NCBI GenBank assembly: GCA_029239875.1
Contig: JARBUD010000037.1
Span: forward strand, 1-40,700
Reading direction: 5' to 3'
From: Xanthobacteraceae bacterium
GTDB taxonomy: Bacteria; Pseudomonadota; Alphaproteobacteria; Rhizobiales; Xanthobacteraceae
Length of the DNA: 40,700 nucleotides
The position numbers and the translations under genes were made by a program. Position 1 is the first letter of the stretch. The number at the start of each line of letters is the position of its first letter. Below are positions 38,010 through 40,700 of the stretch, in pieces. The notes below the pieces were generated by a model that was not told the DNA's origin, made no database searches, and saw nothing but the letters and a program-made list of their open reading frames with translations.

Positions 38010-39503
38010 ATGCATCGCGAGCGCATCCGCCAGCCGTCCCTTCTGGACAAGGTCGTCAGCGCGGAGGAGGCGGCTGCCCATATCCGCGACGGCATGACGG
38101 TGGGCATGAGCGGCTTCACCCGCGCCGGCGAGGCCAAGGCGGTGCCGATGGCGCTCGCGCAGCGGGCGAAGACCGAGCCGCTGAAGATCACCCTCATCAC
38201 TGGCGCCTCGCTCGGTAACGACCTCGACAAGCAGCTGGCGGAGGCGCACGTCCTCGCCCGCCGCATCCCATTCCAGTCCGATCCGGCGCTGCGCAAGGCG
38301 ATCAATGCCGGCGAGGTGATGTTCGTCGACCAGCACCTCTCCGAGACCGTGGAGATGTTGCGCACCCGGCAGCTGGGGCCGGTCGACGTCGCGGTGATCG
38401 AGGCGGTAGCGATCACCGAGCAGGGCGGCATCATCCCGACGACCTCGGTCGGCAATTCGGCGAGCTTCGCCATCCTGGCCGAGAAGGTCATCGTCGAGAT
38501 CAACCTGTCGCAGCCGACGCTGCTCGAGGGCCTGCACGACATCTACATCCCGACCCGCCGGCCCGTGCGCCATCCGATTCCCGTGGTGGCGCCGGAGAAC
38601 CGTGTCGGCCTTCCCTTCATTCCGGTCGATCCGGGGAAGATCGCCGCGATCGTCGTCACCTCGAAGCTCGATTCCTCCTCCACCGTGCTGCCGCCGGATG
38701 CGGAGACGCGCGCCATCGCCGGCCACCTGACCGAGTTGCTGAAGCGCGAGGTGAAGCTCGGCCGGCTGACCGACACGCTGCAGCCGCTGCAGGCCGGTAT
38801 CGGCACCATCGCCAATGCGGTGATGCACGGGCTTATCGATAGCCCGTTCCGCAACCTCACAATGTATTCCGAGGTGCTGCAGGACTCGACGTTCGATCTG
38901 TTCGACGCCGGCAAGCTCGATTTCGCCTCCGGCTCCTCGATCACCCTGTCGCAGGCCAAATACCAGGCCGTGCTGCCGGAACTCGCCCGCTATAAGCCGA
39001 GGCTGGTGCTGCGCCCGCAGGAGATCAGCAACCACCCGGAGGTGATCCGCCGGCTCGGCGTCATCGCCGTGAACACGGCGCTCGAATTCGACATCTATGG
39101 CAACATCAATTCCACCCATGTCGGCGGCACGCAGATGATGAACGGCATCGGTGGCTCCGGCGATTTCGCCCGCAATGCCTTCCTCTCGATCTTCGTCACC
39201 AAGTCGGTCGCCAAGGGCGGCGCCATCTCCAGCGTCGTGCCCATGGTCTCCCATGTCGACCACACCGAGCACGACGTGGACATCGTGGTGACGGAGCAGG
39301 GGCTGGCCGACCTGCGCGGGCTGGCGCCGCGCGAGCGGGCGAAGCTGATCATCGCCAACTGCGCCCATCCCGACTATCGCGACGCGCTGGCCGACTATTT
39401 TGAGCGGGCGCTCGCGCGGGGCGGGCATACGCCGCACGTGATCGAGGAGGCGCTCGGCTGGCACGCGGCGCTGCGCGAACGCGGCACCATGCGGCGCGGC
39501 TGA
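38010..39503 (+). CDS. Acetyl-CoA hydrolase/transferase family, succinate CoA transferase-like
   Basis: About 497 residues from the ATG at 38010 (MHRERIRQPSLLDKVVSAEE); a start at 37983 is also possible, and longer frames enter host intergenic DNA. Family features: GMTVGMSGFTRAGEAKAVPM at the N-terminus, and NTALEFDIYGNINSTHVGGT with GGSGDFARNAFLS near the C-terminus. The Glu in ALEFDIYGN is the expected catalytic residue that forms the CoA-thioester intermediate, as in AarC/SCACT. Likely moves CoA between succinate and acetate or short acyl acids. First host gene after the prophage. Confidence 0.88.
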   Translation: MHRERIRQPSLLDKVVSAEEAAAHIRDGMTVGMSGFTRAGEAKAVPMALAQRAKTEPLKITLITGASLGNDLDKQLAEAHVLARRIPFQSDPALRKAINAGEVMFVDQHLSETVEMLRTRQLGPVDVAVIEAVAITEQGGIIPTTSVGNSASFAILAEKVIVEINLSQPTLLEGLHDIYIPTRRPVRHPIPVVAPENRVGLPFIPVDPGKIAAIVVTSKLDSSSTVLPPDAETRAIAGHLTELLKREVKLGRLTDTLQPLQAGIGTIANAVMHGLIDSPFRNLTMYSEVLQDSTFDLFDAGKLDFASGSSITLSQAKYQAVLPELARYKPRLVLRPQEISNHPEVIRRLGVIAVNTALEFDIYGNINSTHVGGTQMMNGIGGSGDFARNAFLSIFVTKSVAKGGAISSVVPMVSHVDHTEHDVDIVVTEQGLADLRGLAPRERAKLIIANCAHPDYRDALADYFERALARGGHTPHVIEEALGWHAALRERGTMRRG

Positions 39504-39577
39504 CCTGTTGCGCCCACGGCAGCGCCACGGCTAAGGCTGGCGGGCATCCTCCGCCGAGGAGCCAGGCCGAGTTGTCC

Positions 39578-40159
39578 ATGTCCCGTCCGCTTCGCCTCTA
39601 TCTCGCCGGACCCGAGGTGTTCCGGCCGGACGCCGCCGCCGAGGGCGCGCGGCTGGCGGCGTTGTGCCGCGAGGCCGGGGTCGAGGGCCTGTTCCCGCTG
39701 CATGCGGACGGCGTCGACATAAGGCAGGCATGCATCGACATGATCGAGGAGGCGGATGCGCTCGTCGCCAATATCTCGCCCTTCCGCGGTATCCATATGG
39801 ACCCTGGCACCGCCTTCGAGGTCGGCTATGCAGAAGCGCGCGGCAAGCCGGTGTTCCTGTGGTCGAGCGACACCCGCACCCTCGTCGAGCGCGTGCCCGC
39901 CCGCGCCGATGGCCGGGACGGGGAGGGCAACCTCGTCGAGGATGGCGGCCGAACCGAGAACCTGATGATCGTCGATGGCCGCCGTGTCTGGGCGACGCCG
40001 GAGCAGGCCATTGCCGAGGCGGTGGGCGCGCTCGCCTTCACGTTGAAGAACCGCGAATTGCAGCGCATGGCCCGCTCCTGGGTGGTGCTGGCGTTGGCGA
40101 TAAGCCTGTTCGCGGCCCTTGCCGCCGGTTTTCTCGTCAATCAGCTGGTCGCCTGGTAG
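39578..40159 (+). CDS. Nucleoside 2-deoxyribosyltransferase with C-terminal membrane tail
   Basis: 193 residues from ATG at 39578; a TTG two codons upstream is closer to the ideal spacing from GAGGAG. The N-terminal MSRPLRLYLAGPEVFRPDAA and DMIEEADALVANISPFRGIH, then MDPGTAFEVGYAEARGKPVF, are typical of nucleoside deoxyribosyltransferases, which exchange bases on deoxyribose. Residues about 165-190 (ARSWVVLALAISLFAALAAG) form a transmembrane helix at the C-terminus, which is not part of the usual family. Catalytic Asp/Glu residues lie in the visible DxGTAFE region. Host gene. Confidence 0.85.
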   Translation: MSRPLRLYLAGPEVFRPDAAAEGARLAALCREAGVEGLFPLHADGVDIRQACIDMIEEADALVANISPFRGIHMDPGTAFEVGYAEARGKPVFLWSSDTRTLVERVPARADGRDGEGNLVEDGGRTENLMIVDGRRVWATPEQAIAEAVGALAFTLKNRELQRMARSWVVLALAISLFAALAAGFLVNQLVAW

Positions 40160-40308
40160 CGACGTAGCGGAAAGGCGAATCCGCAGCCGAAAGACGCGCC
40201 TGCGGCAAACTTCGGAACAATTCTCCGCTTTTCGCCGTTGTTACAGCGAACAGGCCGGCGGATGCGCGCCGGCCGGTGCACGATTGGAAGAGGATACGGA
40301 GACATATC

Positions 40309-40593
40309 ATGCGCAAGCTGATTCTTGCCGCCTCTGCCCTGGGCATGCTGACCGCTGGCGGCGTCGCCACCGCGTCGGCGCAGTACCTGGGTCCCGCCTA
40401 TGTGTACGAGGGCCGCAACGTCTACATGGACCCGGGCCCGACCGTCGTCTACGAGTCGCCGCGCTACGTGGCCCCGGTGCCGATGGTAGGCCCGAGCTAC
40501 AGCTACCAGCCGAACTACACCGATCCCTGGTATCTGCCCAGCGATCAGGCGATCATCAACCAGCAGCGCGCCAACAGCCGTAGCAGCCGCTAA
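40309..40593 (+). CDS. Small secreted Tyr/Pro-rich protein
   Basis: 94 residues from ATG at 40309, with GGAGAC just upstream; a longer start at 40276 lacks a proper site. A signal peptide MRKLILAASALGMLTAGGVA ends near TASAQ. The mature part is rich in Tyr and Pro (YLGPAYVYEGRNVYMDPGPT and SYSYQPNYTDPWYLP) and ends in a short polar tail. This type of periplasmic or exported protein is common in Hyphomicrobiales, with no known function. The terminator follows 33 bases later. Confidence 0.75.
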   Translation: MRKLILAASALGMLTAGGVATASAQYLGPAYVYEGRNVYMDPGPTVVYESPRYVAPVPMVGPSYSYQPNYTDPWYLPSDQAIINQQRANSRSSR

Positions 40594-40626
40594 GGCTGAT
40601 GACCGTTGAGGTTTTGATCGCCCGAG

Positions 40627-40655
40627 AAGGGCGGGCCATCGGCCCGCCCTTTTTC
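40627..40655 (+). terminator. Rho-independent terminator after the secreted protein gene
   Basis: AAGGGCGGGCC (40627-40637) pairs with GGCCCGCCCTT (40641-40651) across an ATC loop, followed by TTTTCTTT. A perfect 11-bp GC stem with a U-tract. Confidence 0.9.
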
Positions 40656-40700
40656 TTTGCGTAGCTGTCGCGCATCGGGCCGAGCTTGACGCGCGACGCC

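Noticed and set aside
37863..39464. A 533-codon minus-strand frame opposite the CoA transferase.
   Set aside because: Antisense to a clear enzyme gene; Arg/His/Gly-rich with no motif.

Overview
This window is most of an integrated lambda-like (siphovirus-type, cos-type terminase) prophage followed by about 2.8 kb of host chromosome. Very high GC, short translationally coupled genes, and a flanking succinate/acetyl-CoA:CoA transferase point to an alphaproteobacterium, most likely Hyphomicrobiales (Xanthobacteraceae-like). The taxon is an inference from gene style; no marker gene is present.

Layout. Positions 1-18166 (minus strand) hold the late genes in lambda order. Read from right to left they are terminase, gpW-like joining protein, portal, a fused prohead protease/major capsid protein, DUF2190 cement protein, neck proteins, tail tube, a G/GT tail-assembly chaperone pair made by -1 frameshifting, tape measure, three tail-tip proteins including an NlpC/P60 peptidase, a J-like host-specificity protein, and a tail fibre cut by the left edge. 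Positions 18445-24994 (minus) hold replication and DNA-modification genes: a P4/D5-type helicase, a CHC2/TOPRIM primase and two DNA methyltransferases. Two rightward cassettes interrupt them: a BrnT/BrnA toxin-antitoxin pair and a two-helix membrane protein. Positions 25719-28050 are the control region: Cro-like and CII-like regulators leftward, a CI/LexA-type repressor and a small secreted protein rightward. Shared 15-bp operators lie at both outward promoters. Positions 28052-36737 form a rightward early operon of mostly uncharacterised proteins plus an HD hydrolase, DUF2303, TerB, a phage DnaN clamp, DUF5131, ASCH, DUF4031, SSB and an excisionase-like HTH. The integrase (36599-37813) ends inside a tRNA-Arg(TCT) 3' fragment that marks the right attachment site at about 37803-37851. 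Beyond it are host genes: a CoA transferase, a membrane-tailed nucleoside 2-deoxyribosyltransferase, a small secreted protein and a strong terminator.

The most notable observations follow. (1) The terminase is one open frame joining a small-subunit (Nu1-like) protein to the nuclease half of GpA, with the packaging ATPase domain missing, so the prophage is probably packaging-defective. (2) A classical A AAA AAC slippery site produces the tail chaperone fusion. (3) A repeated CI operator coincides with the putative -10 region of both early promoters. (4) A dense ATCCTCCC repeat array lies beside the helicase gene and is a candidate replication origin. (5) The integrase stop codon lies in the tRNA anticodon loop of the att site. 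The left prophage end and the lysis genes are outside the window.
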